Below, in pieces: positions 47,101 to 61,200 of a stretch of DNA of 64,000 nt. The notes below the pieces were generated by a model that saw only the letters and a list, made by a program, of their open reading frames with translations, was not told the origin of the DNA and did no database searches. Where the stretch lies: NCBI RefSeq assembly GCF_022581195.2, contig NC_061452.1:3975501-4039500 (forward strand), given 5' to 3'. The DNA is from Helicoverpa zea (Eukaryota; Arthropoda; Insecta; Lepidoptera; Noctuidae). Position 1 is the first letter of the stretch. Each line of letters begins with the position of its first letter. Position numbers and translations under genes: made by a program.

Positions 47101-50100
47101 CTCAATCAGATGCTCTAAGTGCACCCCAACGAATGTTATCGCGTCGCTAGCGAAAAACTGGCCGTGCTTCATCACCATCATAGAAATGAAGTCTAAACTG
47201 TAAGCGTACACCCGCCACCATTCCTGCGGCTTCCATGACGAATCACCATCGAACTTCGGCGGCAGTAACTGCAGCCATAGAAACTGATCCACATCACTCA
47301 TCAAAAGATCCTTTGAGAATGGGCCCCGGGAATACGCAGTCAGACAACGTAAAGCAGCCAAAGAAGTATGATAGTGACGTCTGTTCTGCAGACATGTTTG
47401 TAGACAGCAGAGAATCTTGTTGATGAACCTGCTGGATTGGAACCATTGAGAGAGTCCTGAGAACATATCGTCGTACAAGTCTAAGCACTGCTCCAACATC
47501 GCCAGCGATAATACCACTGGAGGAATATTCTCGTTGACTGCGTGACCATTCACTTTAGGCTCAGCGGGCTTCGGATCATCTTTTATATCATCTAGCAGTT
47601 TCTCAAGCTCTAAACTGTTGATATTCGTCACCGATCTTATAATATTCTGTGCTGTTACACTGTTAGCCTTAATTTCGTAGTCCAAGCTACTTATAGCCAC
47701 AGTACATATTGAAAGTATGGCGCGAATCGCTCTCGGGTGCAGACATTCGTAGACGATAGCAGTGTTGGTCAGTAAATTGTCCACTTGCTTGGCACTTGCT
47801 TTTCTGTTATCGAAACAGTCATCTTTCCAGTTCGCTAGCATTATAACGTACAGTTCTGCTAATATGACGACTAGACGTCCGTCTTTCAAGTCATCGAGTT
47901 CGTTTAGAAGTGCGCTCATGCAAGGCGCGACCATTTTAGCTTTGTGTGCAATATTTAGAGTGATAGGCAGGCACTTGCAGAATATAGTAATGAAATCCTT
48001 CCAAGACGTTAATAGCCCAAGCCAAACAGGCACTTTATCCACTGCCTCTTCGCCATCCGTTCTACCGTTAAATGAAAATATGTAGTCGATCCATCTATCT
48101 AAATGCTTCTTGTTGGTATCGAAAAATTGTTCAAGCATTTCTTTCAAGTTAGGCTCAAGTTTGTCTCTGGAGACGAACAGTTCGATACCGAGCACATTGA
48201 ATATTTGTGAGTATGTTCTTAGACCTGGCTGGATTTCACTAAACAGTGGGCTGGTCATGTGCTCCCAAAACTTGGGGTTCTCGCGTAATTTCTTGACTAG
48301 TATTTGCATATTGTTCTTCCATAGTGCATGGAAGAGAGCCATGATACATGATAGTAAGGGGCTGTGGAGTAATTTTGGGTTCTGAAACGAAATTAAATAC
48401 CTATTCAATTAAAATGCCTGAAACCAAAAATAAATGGCAAAAAGAATGATTTTACTTACACTCTTCACAGTCCCAAGATAATCAGCCATATAACCTAAAA
48501 TCCCTTCAAAACTATCATCACTCTCAGGTTTCTTTTCATCTGCTTTCTTTTCTTTATCATCTTCTCCAGTATCCATTTTATGTTCATGGTTCATCATGAA
48601 GAACGCCTCGGTTAGTCCCGGTTGGGTGCCAACACAAGTGGCCACGAATTCCAATATGGCGACCTTCAAACCTATCGTTTCGTATTCGTCTCGGAGGCGA
48701 TCGAGGAACATCACACGGACTTGATAAGCAGTCATGTCTAAGGACGCAAAGAGGGACATTTGGAAGCCCTAGAAAAAAAAAGTATTATAAATCATTGATA
48801 ATCTTCTATGAGAAGTTTAGGTCCTGTTTTAACGTTTATAACTTACATCAGCGAATTTCTTGAGCAGCCGACAGCTTAACACAGGAAGGCTCTTATTAAA
48901 CGAATGGTTGATATAACTAGTCACTCTCGGAACAACCTTCAAAGAATCTTTCTGCTTATTCTGTGCGAAGATCAGATGTTCCAACGGCGTCATTTCTGTA
49001 GCTTCCGTCACCATTGTTTTGAGACGGAGGGCGAATATAACTATTGCTACACATCGTTGAATAGTTGATATGTATTGAGATCCAGTACCAGAGATCCAAT
49101 TTGTTTCGTTTCTTATTACGCTCTCTAATTGATCATTACCTGGATAAAATAAAAAGTAAATATATGCAAATTATTTATATTTTAGAATATTAAATAAGTT
49201 TAGATATGATACATACCAACAGAAATAAACTTCAAGAGTTCTAGAGCATTCTCAGTGTGCAACAAACTGTATACACAAGTCTGTTTCAGCAACAAGTTGC
49301 ATGGACACTTAGTGTCTTGCAACACGAGAGTTAAGAAATTGGCGCAACGTTGTATCATGTCGCGGCGTTCCCGAGTGTTGCTGTAACGCCAACTGTATAC
49401 ATTCGGGAACACTTCCCGAACTATTAATATGAGGCCCGGGAGAATGATTTCTTTGTTGATACGTTCATCATCTGATGCCTTCTGGAATAAAAGGATAAAA
49501 AAAATATATTTATACAATTGTTTTTTCGCCTAGAGAGGCAGTAAAACATGTCAATATCTATGAACAAATGAAGGGATCAACAAACCTCATAGAAAGCACA
49601 AAGCAGATCAATATAAGCTCCCAAGAATTTGTAAGTGCCACTCAATTGTTCTATAGTGACTAAGTAAGAACCAACAGCCGCTGAGTCAAACGAAGCACCA
49701 TTCGCATATTCTTGGTACGATAATTTCTGGTTGATAACGCGCGGTAACAGTCCTGTGTTTATCAGTCTGAAATATGGTAAAAGAAGTTATACAACTAAAT
49801 AATAATACTATACATAATTCATTAAATATTAGGAGAGAAAAGAGAGAATGAAGGAGAAGTAGTATTTATTTATTTGTTTAAAGAGTACTTGCATATCACA
49901 AACATATAACATTTAAAATAACTTAAAACTACTTATTACTTTAGAATAAAGATGAGTGTTACCTTAAATGGATCTCCTTGGGAAATACAGGCACCAGTGC
50001 AGTACAAACATCAAGGCACTCGACTAGAAGAGCCAGAGGCGGTGCATCAGCTCTCATGAACCTCACTAGCACATCAAAGACTCCCTCACTCGGCCCCACC

Positions 50101-52612
50101 AAACTCTTTGGTATCTCTTTATCAGCTACCAACGCTTTTAACACACCCTTTAACACTTTTGTACCCTGGTAGATCCTTTCTAGAGTTACATCAATATTAT
50201 TCTGATGATGCTGTTTCCTATCCATCGCTTTCTCAATCTCACTATTAAATACAGTCCAGTAAGAATAAGGAGTTCGGAAGTGGATCATTGTTGCTTCCTT
50301 TCGTTCCATTATGGTAGCTTTAGACCCCATCTCGATGCGATATGAGGGGTCACCTAGGGGGTAATATTCTCTACCTATTATAGCATCGTCGTCTCGCAGT
50401 GACATTACGGGTACTGCGTTTGGATTGTAGATTTCTGTGTACACTGGCAGATTCTTGAGCTCATCTAATAACTGTTTAAAGAAAAGAAAATATATATAAC
50501 AGTTTTACTTAGTATAAAATAGACTAAAAATGAATTCAATATTAAGTGCACTCACGTTTAATACACTGCATTTTGAACCTTGAGCAATCCCGCTAGCTAA
50601 AATGGACAGGGCATTAAAGTTGAACGGAAAGTATTCCAGAGCCGTATTCCACAGTGACACAACTCCACAATTGTCTTCTCGTTGGTGCAGCTTCCAGAAC
50701 TGACAGTTGATCTCGGGAGCAGACAGGAGGTGTGAACACAGTAGCATAATGCCTGCTTGGTGGCTCAAGGTACCGTCACCATCAAACTTGTCGCAAAGAT
50801 CGTTCAAGAGTCGGAATACCCTTTGTCGAGCAATGATCGCACATTTTGATTTATCCTGTGCAAAAAAAAATATTTTAACAAAATAAAAATCTAATGTTAA
50901 TTCATTAAGTGTAACTAGAAGATACTTACATTAAATACAGAACTATTCAGCATTTGCAAGAGAAATTCAAAGACTTGCATTCTCAGAGCTGTAGCACCAA
51001 AGTGTTGATATTGACTCTCAAATAATTTTACATGGTGATCACTCTGAAATAGTGTGCAAAATATGATTTAATGTTCTTTATAATATACATTTTTAAAGGT
51101 ACCCACCACCACAAGGTGGGAAACAAATGTGAGGAGATTAATGAAGATAGGATTTACAAATAAAATGCCATGAAAACTACCTGAAGAGTGAGCATCATCC
51201 AAGTGATGAGCATGGCACTGTGCTCAGGGTTCATGTGCAGCTTTGTGAGTTCACTCTCAACCACCTCCTTAGTGCCGTCTATCCAACCTGACAAGTTGTT
51301 GCTGAAATGATGAAAGTTAAGGTCTAGCAAGCAGTAAAAGCAGTAATTACAATACAGATTTCATTTATATTTTGACAAAAATTGATAGATAAATGCAGTT
51401 ATAAAGAAGATATATTATACTTACATTTTCATACTGTCTGCAATAACCATAAAAATGCATACTTCCATGTACATGATTCTCATACAAGCCTCCCTGTGCC
51501 TCTCCTCTAGAAGCTCACTGTAACCCTGACTTTTACCAAACCCATGCTTCCTGAACAATGAGAACAGCCTGTTGAACTCACTCTCACTGAAGATATCTTC
51601 TTCAGCAATAAGCAGCAGAATTTGTAAGATTGCCAGTTGCTCCCTCATATTACAGTCAGCCCATTCCTGTCTAATATTTTCAATAGAAAAATCTTTCTGC
51701 ATTCTTCTTGAAGGGGGCGCTGTGTTTAACAATTTTTCAAACTGAGAAATAAGTGACGTTTTCAAGTTCTGCATGCCTATGTCTTTGATTATTTTCTTGA
51801 ATTGCTCATTATACGTGTGATTGGGATCATCTCTGAACTGCACAATGTATTGTAACAACTTGAGCATGAACAATCTCTCAGCATAGTAGAAGGTCCACAC
51901 ATTTGGCAGCAGGAATACTGGCCTAGTATCAACAAAGGCTACATTTTTCAGAGCATTTGCAGGAGTGCCATAAGATATGTCACACAGGTAATTTTTCATA
52001 ATTTCCCATATTTGAAAGCAATCCACATCCTATAAATAGTAAAGTTTCTAGTATTAGTAAATCACCAAAACAATAGGTTGTATTATTAAAGGGCAGTATT
52101 AGGTTCATCTGTACATAAAGCATTTATTAATAATTGACATCTGTGACTATTTACAAATTTATATGTGGCCATTATTGTATCACTATTCACCATTAGTGTG
52201 TAGTCTTGGCCTGTTTAAGGAAGGTATATGGTCTGTTGAAGGTTACAGTTTCATTTGATTGTTTATTCAATGTGTTTTCAATTGGTTTATACTTACGATA
52301 TAGTTCTGAAGCGTTTGGACCACACTCATCAGTTTGGTTTGGTCTGCATGTTTGCTTTGCAGCTGAGCAAAAGCTTCAGCTTTAAGTGGTTTATAGCTCG
52401 CTAGACCTTGTTTCAAGCACTCTACCACTTCTTTGTCACCAAGTACAGAGGCTAATTCTTCATTCGAGAAGCTCTCAGATGTGGTCCAGCGCCATAATCG
52501 TTTCCAGTAACTGTAAGAATTAATTTTGATTCCATACAGTTTCGGTAACTAAGATGTGAAGTCATGCACGCGTACATTTCGGTTATACGTACCTTATGCC
52601 ATTTACAGCCAT
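44135..52612 (-). CDS. Nup188: Nucleoporin Nup188, 16 exons
   Basis: A large scaffold nucleoporin of the inner ring of the nuclear pore complex. CDS exons 5' to 3' on -: 52612-52593, 52510-52297, 52029-51425, 51301-51181, 51043-50930, 50855-50556, 50471-49963, 49766-49586, 49481-49217, 49139-48847, 48768-48460, 48381-46963, 46873-46752, 46674-46458, 46193-45990, 44740-44135. Phases join without break; 1832 aa, against about 1750 in vertebrates. Family features visible: the YSYWTVFNSEIE segment (vertebrate YSSWTLFTCEIE), FPNVYSWRYSN, and a C-terminal SQALLAVRDPSVPTRHKQ with RRELSSEL that matches the vertebrate RDPAVHPRDKQ...ELSSEL region. Helical-repeat composition throughout. The last exon adds an acidic and poly-Pro tail (NDDDRTLPPPPPPKR). 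Exon 15 is the source of the 157-bp array. It starts about 0.8 kb from divergent adenylate kinase 2. Confidence 0.93.
44830..44978 (-). mobile_element. SINE (family A), truncated, at the edge of the Nup188 array
   Basis: The tail and middle match the family (agccgataatcggctacgg, atcaggcgcaggaccgag, gatgcacgg), with an internal deletion of about 75 bases near 44940. The tRNA-like head is missing: the copy ends at gatgcacgg and passes directly into the exon 15 repeat (ctggtgagcgactcg). It lies in Nup188 intron 15 in gene orientation. Confidence 0.88.
44979..46134 (-). repeat. 157-bp tandem array, 7 full units plus a partial, from Nup188 exon 15 tail plus donor site
   Basis: Each unit on - is the last 145 nt of exon 15 (to ctcgcctcgcag) plus 12 nt of intron (gtacagtacaca). 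Donor sites (cag/gtacag) recur every 157 bp; the first, after 45990, belongs to the functional exon. An eighth unit (44979-45046) stops at the SINE. The units appear identical. 157 is not a multiple of 3, so reading rotates through all frames, yet no frame has a stop, which explains the long open frames on both strands. Those frames are not separate genes. Confidence 0.95.
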
Positions 52613-53406
52613 AATTGAAATTTTATGGAAGAAATTAAGATTAATGAAGCTAGATTTATTATTTTGTTACATGTATTTACTGCATTTTAGGTTACGATTG
52701 CAAGCCATAATTTAACCGCCCGGCCGTCCGTCAATCCGTCTGTCACTTTTTGACAAAACCGTACATGACATAAGAAGTCAAACAGTTTCTAAAATTAAAA
52801 TTGTATGGATGGATTCGTAAATAACAATGAGATTGGAAAAAATACAGCTTCATGCCATAAAACATTGCAACAAAATAAGCAGCATATTAGAGTTGTATGC
52901 ATGTTATGTGCCATGAGTTATATATAACAGATCGTGTAAACTGGATTAGCATTAAATAGAAAACATTGAAAACCAGTTTTATCTACGTTATGTTTTTGCT
53001 TTTGAGATTATTTTTTGTAAAGTCTACACAAGTTGTGATTGTTTCTGAATAGCTATTTCTCAATTAGTAGATTCAGTTTTGAGTATATTGAAATAAATAC
53101 AAATTAGTCAAATTAACACAAACTTAAATAGTATTTTGGATTGTTGTTTTCTTTTGTTTATTATTTGTTTGACATTTGCATCTGTCATTCCGATATCGAC
53201 CGACGTCACCACATGAGGGTCGGCAGCTTCACTCCAAATTATTATCAATTTTAATTTGGTTGGTTACCGATATAGAATTAATTAAGATAGCTAGCAGTGC
53301 ACGTGATGCTTTTACTATAGACGAACGTATATTCATCGTTTTATTAACAGTTTCATTCTTTTGTTGGTTATAGCTTTTCTTTCCCGGTGCTTCATTTACG
53401 ATAGAA
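52613..53406. promoter_or_regulatory. Divergent promoter region of Nup188 (-) and adenylate kinase 2 (+)
   Basis: A 794-bp gap between two start codons pointing away from each other. It must hold both 5' UTRs and promoters, perhaps with an additional non-coding first exon. No TATA box or well-defined element was identified. Confidence 0.5.
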
Positions 53407-54641
53407 ATGGCTCCAGCAGCTCCTGCAGTAAAACTTCAGCCCGATAGTGACCCCATAGGCATCCGGGCTGTACTTCTTGGACCGCCTGGATCCGGGAAAG
53501 GCACTCAGGTAGGATTAGTATTAATGATCTTTGACCTTTAATCCTTAGACCATAACATGTTTATTTGTGCCAGTCTATAAGCGTTATAGGTCCCAATTAT
53601 TTTATATTATGTAATCAATGTTTGACTATATGACATAGATTGTTGATTAGCAGTGTAGTTATTCAACATGTTTACTGTTTATCTATTATTTGAGTTATAT
53701 CACCTCACATTTTTCTTGACAAACATAATAACAAGACATGTTTGTGTTGCCAGGCACCTCGCCTAAAGGAGAAATACTGTGTTTGTCACTTGTCCACTGG
53801 AGACATGCTGAGAGAAGAAGTGGCGTCCGGCTCAGAGTTGGGACGTTCACTCAAGAAGACCATGGATGAAGGCAAGCTGGTATCTGATGAGATGGTTGTA
53901 AACATGATTGACAAAAACCTGGACAACCCTTCCTGTAAGAATGGTTTTCTCCTTGATGGCTTCCCAAGAACTGTGCCTCAAGCGCAAAAGGTAAATAAAT
54001 ATCGAATTACCTAATGCCTTTAGTAATTTTGGAGTGAAAAAGTGTCAAAAACTAGCCTACTTTCAATAAACGTCTTTCTCTTTGAAGACACACCCATTTA
54101 TACTAAAGGTCAAATAGAATGTTCCAATCAATTTCAAAACTTTTCTTTGGTTCATGATAACAACTTTCTGTAATTATTATCTTTGTTATCTGGAGCATAT
54201 AAAATAATCATGACTAAGTTAATTCTTACAAAAAATATTGTTTAATTTCAGTTGGATGATCTGCTGGCTAAACGTCAGACTGCTCTGGATGCTGTTATTG
54301 AATTTGATATCCAGGATAGTTTGTTGGTGCGAAGAATCACAGGAAGGCTCATCCATCCACCAAGTGGGCGCAGCTACCATGAAGAGTTCCACCCACCCAA
54401 GAAACCCATGGTTGATGATATTACTGGAGAGCCTTTAATTAGGAGGTCTGATGACAATGTTGAAGCTTTGAAAAAGCGACTTGCTACATATCATGCACAG
54501 ACTGTACCCCTTGTAGACTACTACATGAGGAAAGGCCTACACTGGAGGATAGATGCGTCAAATACTTCTGACCATGTGTTCAGCAAGATTGATAACATCT
54601 TCAAAACCAGGATCTTTTCGAGGCAAAGAGCGGCCCAGTAA
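53407..54641 (+). CDS. Ak2: Adenylate kinase 2 (ATP:AMP phosphotransferase), 3 exons
   Basis: Converts ATP and AMP to two ADP; AK2-type enzymes act in the mitochondrial intermembrane space. CDS exons 53407-53508, 53754-53990 and 54252-54641; all in phase 0; 242 aa, the usual length for AK2. The P-loop GPPGSGKGTQ is at residues 25-34 and is completed at the end of exon 1. The AMP-binding part has STGDMLREEV and DGFPRTVPQAQ. The LID domain begins near residue 144 (GRLIHPPSGRSYHEEFHPP), followed by RRSDDN. The long LID is that of AK2/bacterial-type enzymes, not AK1. ATG 53407 is preceded by a plausible leader, and no upstream in-frame start improves the match. Confidence 0.96.
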
Positions 54642-57600
54642 CTTAGTATTTAAGAAAATGTTTTGTACAAATCTAATTTCCATATTGCAGTATGTTACAA
54701 CTGTCATTTGTTTGATTTAATGCTATTGTGAATCTATAACTATTTTAGAGACTATTTTTCTTGAACAAATACAGTGAACTGGAATCATGGAGTTGTTTGT
54801 TTGATTAATTAGTAAGATAAAAGTATATCTTTGTAAAACTTGCTATTTGCTAAGAGAAGATAATTATTATGTGCAATATAATTTTGATAACAGAGTAATT
54901 ATATCAGTTAAACTTAACAAACATAGGGAGTAAAAAGAAAACAGATGTTGGATTATAATGAGAACTTTATTATTTTCCAATAACATAGTATGTATGTAGG
55001 TTGTTTAAACAACATGGTATTCAAGGTTAAGCTCGAAAAAAGTCTAAAAGTTATACACATTTTAGTATGCCAGATTTCTTATAGATATAATATTGACTAT
55101 TCAGCTATTTTATGAGTAATTCTGTTTCATAGAAAAAAGATTAGATAATTACAGGACAACACTCATTCTGCGCACACATCCTGGCATTTTACTACTTATT
55201 TATAGAGAATTAGTTCTACAAATAAAAGCCGGCAAGGTTCATTCACGGACACGGATGGCGACCTACCCACGGACTGATTGCGGCAAGTGCAGCATACTTA
55301 ATCTAGATCAATTGATCCGTGTGTGCTATACAGTAAATCTTGTAACTAGTTCTATTCCTATTTTATACCTACTCTTTTGACTAGTGAAAGTTGTTTCTGC
55401 TCTTATTTTATAACAATTCTGATTTCTGATTAAATTTATTGTCTGTTTTGATTTGATTAACGCGGACTGCACAAAAAAGTATGTCTTATTTTTTATTTAG
55501 ATAGGTATAGCTTCCATTTAAATTTAGTTTATTATATTATATCTAGCCTGTAGTGTCCCACTGCTGGGCAAAGGCCTCCCTATCTCGCTTCCACCCTTCC
55601 CGATCTTTCGACCGTGTCCACCAATCCGGACGATAGGCGTCCGGATTGGTTTATCTAAACTTTTTTATTTAAATTTAGTTTATCTAAACTTAAATATGTT
55701 GGAATTGTGGGCGGGTTTTTATAATCTATTAGGGTGCGCAACCTGCCGATCGCATACTCCTACCAAATAGATTTCAAATTCTTTTAGAGAGAATGTTTTC
55801 TGCTCACAACACTGATTGGAATTCTAAAATCCTGCGGAATTTGCTTGTGTAGAACACACGCTCTAGTTCTTAGTTCGTTTGGTGTAAACGCACCCTTATA
55901 CATAGATTTTATGGATAGTTTGTTTAAGTATTACCTATTTAAGTATTGTATTTGTATAGAAACTATTATATGTAAACATTCACATATTGATCTGAAATTA
56001 TCGTATATTACTAATAGTAATATTACTCGTTAGAATCTAGCTTTAGATATAAGTATGTCAAGATGGACATAAAGCCGTCGATAAGACAATAAATAGATGA
56101 GCGCGCCAAGTCACCTTTGGGATCACAATCCCATTCACAAGCTATCAGTGGCGGTACATGCATAAATATACATTAACTGCTTGTATGTCTCTAATTATAA
56201 AACAATAGAAAACCAATTGTGTCTCGCGTATATCTGCTCCGGCAATACAAGGGTTAATCTGTATCTGTGGTGTCATGAAAGTGCACTTCGCACACATGGA
56301 CTTTGTGTTGTTGCAAACGCACTATGCATATGCAAGCGAATGTATACGCAACGGAGCGGAGTTTCAGTTCATCATATGAATTTTAACTTTATTTTCATTA
56401 CTATAATACTTATTATAGCATGAGAAACAGCCCTACAAAACACTTTATAGGTAGGTAGGTACAGAAGAGCTTTTAAATATATTTTATCATCTAATTCTTT
56501 ACAATTAGGAATAAATTATATGTAAAAATTTATAAAATTCATCACTGGGTAATGTCACAGCCGTATAGGTATCATATTTGCACTTTACGGAATCGAAATA
56601 TTGAAAGTTGATAATTTGGAACTTTAACGTTATGTGTAATATTGGTACGTACAAAGATAACAAGATAAAGGTATGTGTGTTTTTTACTCGATGTTTTAAA
56701 ACATGGTATCTTATGATGATACATCTTACGTGGTAGTTGTAAGACATGAATCATTTATGCTATGGTATATCATACTACAATACGGCTACTGACTACAGCT
56801 ACTTAGTTATAGCTGATTTAATCTACGCTTGAAAACGTTATACATATCAACTGAGAAGTTATTGTTACTTTGTTTATACACTTACTGCCTAAATAGGGAT
56901 TGCGATGAAGGTACTTACTGCACTTTGCATGTGTTAAAGTAAGCATAAAACTAAGTGATGAGAACGGTAACAGTGTCCTGATATATTTAAATAGGAAATA
57001 AATTGTAGATAGCTACAGGCACCTACTACGATTAATAATTTTAATTAATGCGATTTTATCAGAGTACACGTAATACCAAGACGGTTTAGTAAACAACCCA
57101 ACTATCAAGTGCTAAATAGCTAAAGCGCCACGATACTAGTTTTGTGATATAAATGTAAATATCTGTAAAGTCAATGGAAGGTTATCAATGATAATGACTG
57201 CATGCAAGCGCAAAGGAAGTAAATAAAACACAAAATAAATGGACCGATTCAGTGTAATTGTGATCATTTTCAATAAGTATAAACGTAATTTTATACAAAA
57301 GAACAATTTATTATAATAGTATGTAGGTACAATTATATTTATATGTAAGATTTGACTTTATAATGTACAACAATGAGACAGTACCGAAATAAAAAAGTGA
57401 TATAATCAAAAAATATAAAAAAGCAAATGACATTTCACGATATGCTAATGATAGTTACATGATCGTAAAAATATTCACGCCGACTAGCAAACACATTAAC
57501 ATTTATGTGCAATCCTCGAAGTAGGTTGGTATTTTATTATGCTAATATTTAAATTTCTCATAATTTATGAAGATATTCCATCTAACGCCAGGTACAAACC

Positions 57601-58296
57601 TTTTGCACCAAATAGTGTATTAGGACACTGATAGGTATATTGTAAGTATAGAATGAATAGAATGATATGAAAACTATCAATCATAAATTAGACATGTCTT
57701 AAGTCTTAGGATAACTGACGAATGATAGTTGTAAATATACCAATGTACGGTCCCTACAAAGGGAAAACAGTTCTATACAGACTCTGTCATGGGGAATTAA
57801 GACGTTAACACGAAAGAACACCGAAAGCTCAACTATTATCAAATAAATAACTATAGTTAAAAATAAACGTAGATTTATATACAGAAATGATACGATACCA
57901 GTCACAGCTACTTAACAACGTCCTACGCCACTATATATAGCTTTGGATAATCGTAACGACAACACGTTTGGGCTAAAACTAATTTACAATAAAGCTTTTT
58001 AGAACAACATTTACATACATTGAAAAATATTAACAAGTGGGGTTCGGAGCGTTCGCTACTGGTGCTGAAAACAACTTTAAGATCTACACCCTTAGGATCG
58101 TTTTTAATCGAATATGATTATGAAGAAGACATGTTGAGGCACTTGGTCTAAAAATTTACCAGGTAAATGAAGGACTCGTCTTCTAGACATATCCATATTA
58201 GAAGCTAACTGATCTAGTATAGGTCGGGGAACCGAGGGGGTAAGGAGTAGGAGCACAGCGTACTGTCCTGCGACAGGCTGGTGAGTCGCGCGGCGC
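54642..58296. other. Intergenic/3' UTR region between convergent Ak2 and the RhoGEF gene
   Basis: AT-rich and without convincing coding frames. It includes the Ak2 3' UTR, for which no clear AATAAA is seen close to the stop, and the RhoGEF 3' UTR on the right; a tttatt near 57306 could be its poly(A) signal on -. A retroelement-like fragment lies at 55545-55660. Confidence 0.45.
55545..55660 (+). repeat. Retroelement-like fragment
   Basis: tgtagtgtcccactgctggg, then gcaaaggcctccctatct and a small inverted repeat (ccaatccggacg...cgtccggattgg). The first part is a widespread lepidopteran repeat word, shared with 29655-29762. Confidence 0.5.
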
Positions 58297-61200
58297 TCAG
58301 TGGTCGTGCAGGCGGTCGTGCGAGCGGCTCGACGAGCGCGACGTCTTGCGCTGGTCCAGGTACGCCGCCGGCGCCCAGCCCTCGCCCTGACCCGCTGCAG
58401 GACAAACAAGGACCATCAGATTACTGTCATATACTCCAAAAAAGAATTAGAACGGGGAATATTTTTCGTTTCTTGAGTTCTATAGAAGAGTTCCTTTTCA
58501 ACCCGGTATAAAAGTTGTCAGTATAGATACCTGCGAGCCGCACGTACCACCAGCCGGCGCAGCCCACCTTGAGCAGCTCAGCGTGCTGGCCGTCGCGCAG
58601 GGACACCTCGCTGGGCCCCACGGCCGTGTAGTCCGACAGCGCCACCAGCGCGCACCCCACCGCCTGTGTCACACCGCGCTCAGTACCCACCTTCTCTCTA
58701 CTACAGCCTACAATTCCTACGTCACACTCCCAAAGACCACACGAGGGACGGGAGACGATTGATACTCCCATCAGGTTACCCCTTTCTACAAACATCCTTG
58801 CAGCCCTTCTGCTAACGTCCCCCGATTTCTGTGGATTGTAGGAGTGCCACGTACGAATTTGTAAGGCTATAGCTGGCTCTATAATGTTGATTTGTTGATG
58901 GGTACGTATTGTTTCTCTGTACAGCTTTCGTCAAATTACTTTGCCCTTCTGAAGTCAGCTATTTAAGTGATGTCTCGTTAATGTTCATACATTTTGTATG
59001 TAGTATAATTTGTAGCCAACCTCTGGCAAAGTTATTTGATGTGAGCTGTAGTTAACAATGACTTCAATTTCAATCGATACTACCTTTTTATAGGAAATTG
59101 ACGTGAACAACATTTCGTTAGTTAAATAATTTGATAAGGCAGCAAGGACTGAACTGAAAACATTCTTAACTTCTTGGGTTCAATTAATGGTTCTCGCTAA
59201 ATGCGAAAAAATTGTTTTATGTTGTCTCTTTTTTCAGCCCATTAAGGGTTAGGATGTAAGTTTGTGTGTTGTGTACTGTCATGAATCTAGCGTTGTAATG
59301 ACTGTAGCAACCATAATGTAGTAGATATGTAAACACACCATCCATTCTGTACATCGATCAACATGCTTTCCTTCGCCACTGGTCAAACAGAGAGTGGATA
59401 GAGTCTCATTGACGACAGCTAAACATAGAAACAGAGCAATATATAGAAGATGGTAGTTTTCCTCACAGGGGTAAAATCCCTCCAAATTCTCTCCAACTTT
59501 AAATTGAAAACATTGTCTATTCCGTAAAAAATTGCAAACTACTCACAAAGTAATTTGACTCTATCCACAGAACACAAACATGCACTGTTATTGTAAAATA
59601 GTAGCTTTCTGTATTTCCAAATAAATAAGTACCTTTAGTTTGACGTTTGACCAGACCATGCATGTTATTAAAGCGATTAGTAGAACAAGATAACACCGAT
59701 ATTCGTTAATGTTAGGTAAACAGGTCTGTAGATACCACATAGATGACAGTCATATAAATTACTTTTAGAAGATAGATATGTATATTATTATATCGACGGT
59801 TTTTTATACATTAAAATAGGCGGGCATTACATAATATACTTAAGATAGTTGTCAAGTAAGGTAAAGTGATACTAAAACACTCCAGTATGTAGTTATAGAT
59901 ATTCATAGATTTACGTCCATAAGTCCAGTCGATTCGAGAGCTAATAATCTAAAAACTTACTGATATTATGAGCTTAATTTTCAAAAATATACTTATGTAA
60001 TTTTTAAATACATATTGAGTTGGTAGTTGACAACTTTTTCGTCCAGGTGGCATTGTAATTAAACTCATAACATGTTTTCAGTTTTAGATAGTATAAATAA
60101 ATAGGTAGAGTTGTATCAGAAATGGTGTCACACTTAGTAAACCAAACATTACAGTAGAAGCTTTTGATTGCACGTCCAAAGCAGTGGTCAGTGAATGATG
60201 CAAGCTGTGATGCCGTGCTCAGCTGTGTCCAATCACGCTACATATCCTCTTTATCCTTGTTCAAAGTATGTAACTATATATAAACTACTTAATATGAATT
60301 TTCTGTTCGGTAATTATAATATGGGTAGTCTGTACTAATTTATGTATTCTTTTGTCTTTTGATTTTTCGTTTCTAGATAACACATAAAATATGGATAGTA
60401 GGTCGATAGTAGATTTTTTATAAGCGCTGATTATGCACTCAATTACATAACATGACATATGATTCGCTAGATATATGTATACACGTATATATTACATTAT
60501 AATAAGTTTATAATACGTGTTTCTACTAAATATTTCGTGACATTGTAACACAAAGATAGAAATAAATGATAATATTTATCGACACTGATGTATATAACAT
60601 TTAATTGAAGCAAGCATATAATTTAACATAAAACCAATAAGCACACTGACAATGAGTGACATAACAAACAAAACATGACTTACACGATAGTTAATGTTCA
60701 GCGAATACAACCGAAATATCCACGTTCTCTTTGGTAAGATAGTTTAAACTTTGGATATGACTCAGTCTCGTTTTTCATTATGTACAAAGGCTCCGGGGGG
60801 AGCATGTGGTAAGTTAGGACATTCAGTACTGTGACACGTAAAACGTGGACGTGGCCTGTGCAGAGCCGGCCACTGAAAAGAACTGTACCATTCTGTGTAT
60901 GGTACCGTTGAGACCCACGGCCTCCGCCACCTGTTGAACAACACAACGTGAGCGCGTCACGTGCCACTAACCTAAGGTTCAGTGCTGGTGTCGCTAAATC
61001 ATTCGAAATCAACTAAAAGCGATGATTGCTAACTTAACGTTATGCTGTGAGGGCGTGAATCCTATTGGACTAGGGCAGGACGTTATGACTTTATCGTATG
61101 TCGAGAATTTGTAGTATTTACATCATTTACACGACTAGATCTAAGTAAGCAGATACTGCAAATTCTCAGACGATGCGCGTTTGCTACCACCGTTTGACCA

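Noticed and set aside
60906..60930. 25-nt micro-exon of the RhoGEF gene (cag/GTGGCGG...CAACG/gtacc)
   Set aside because: Flanking exons join in phase 0 without it; 25 nt would break the reading frame.
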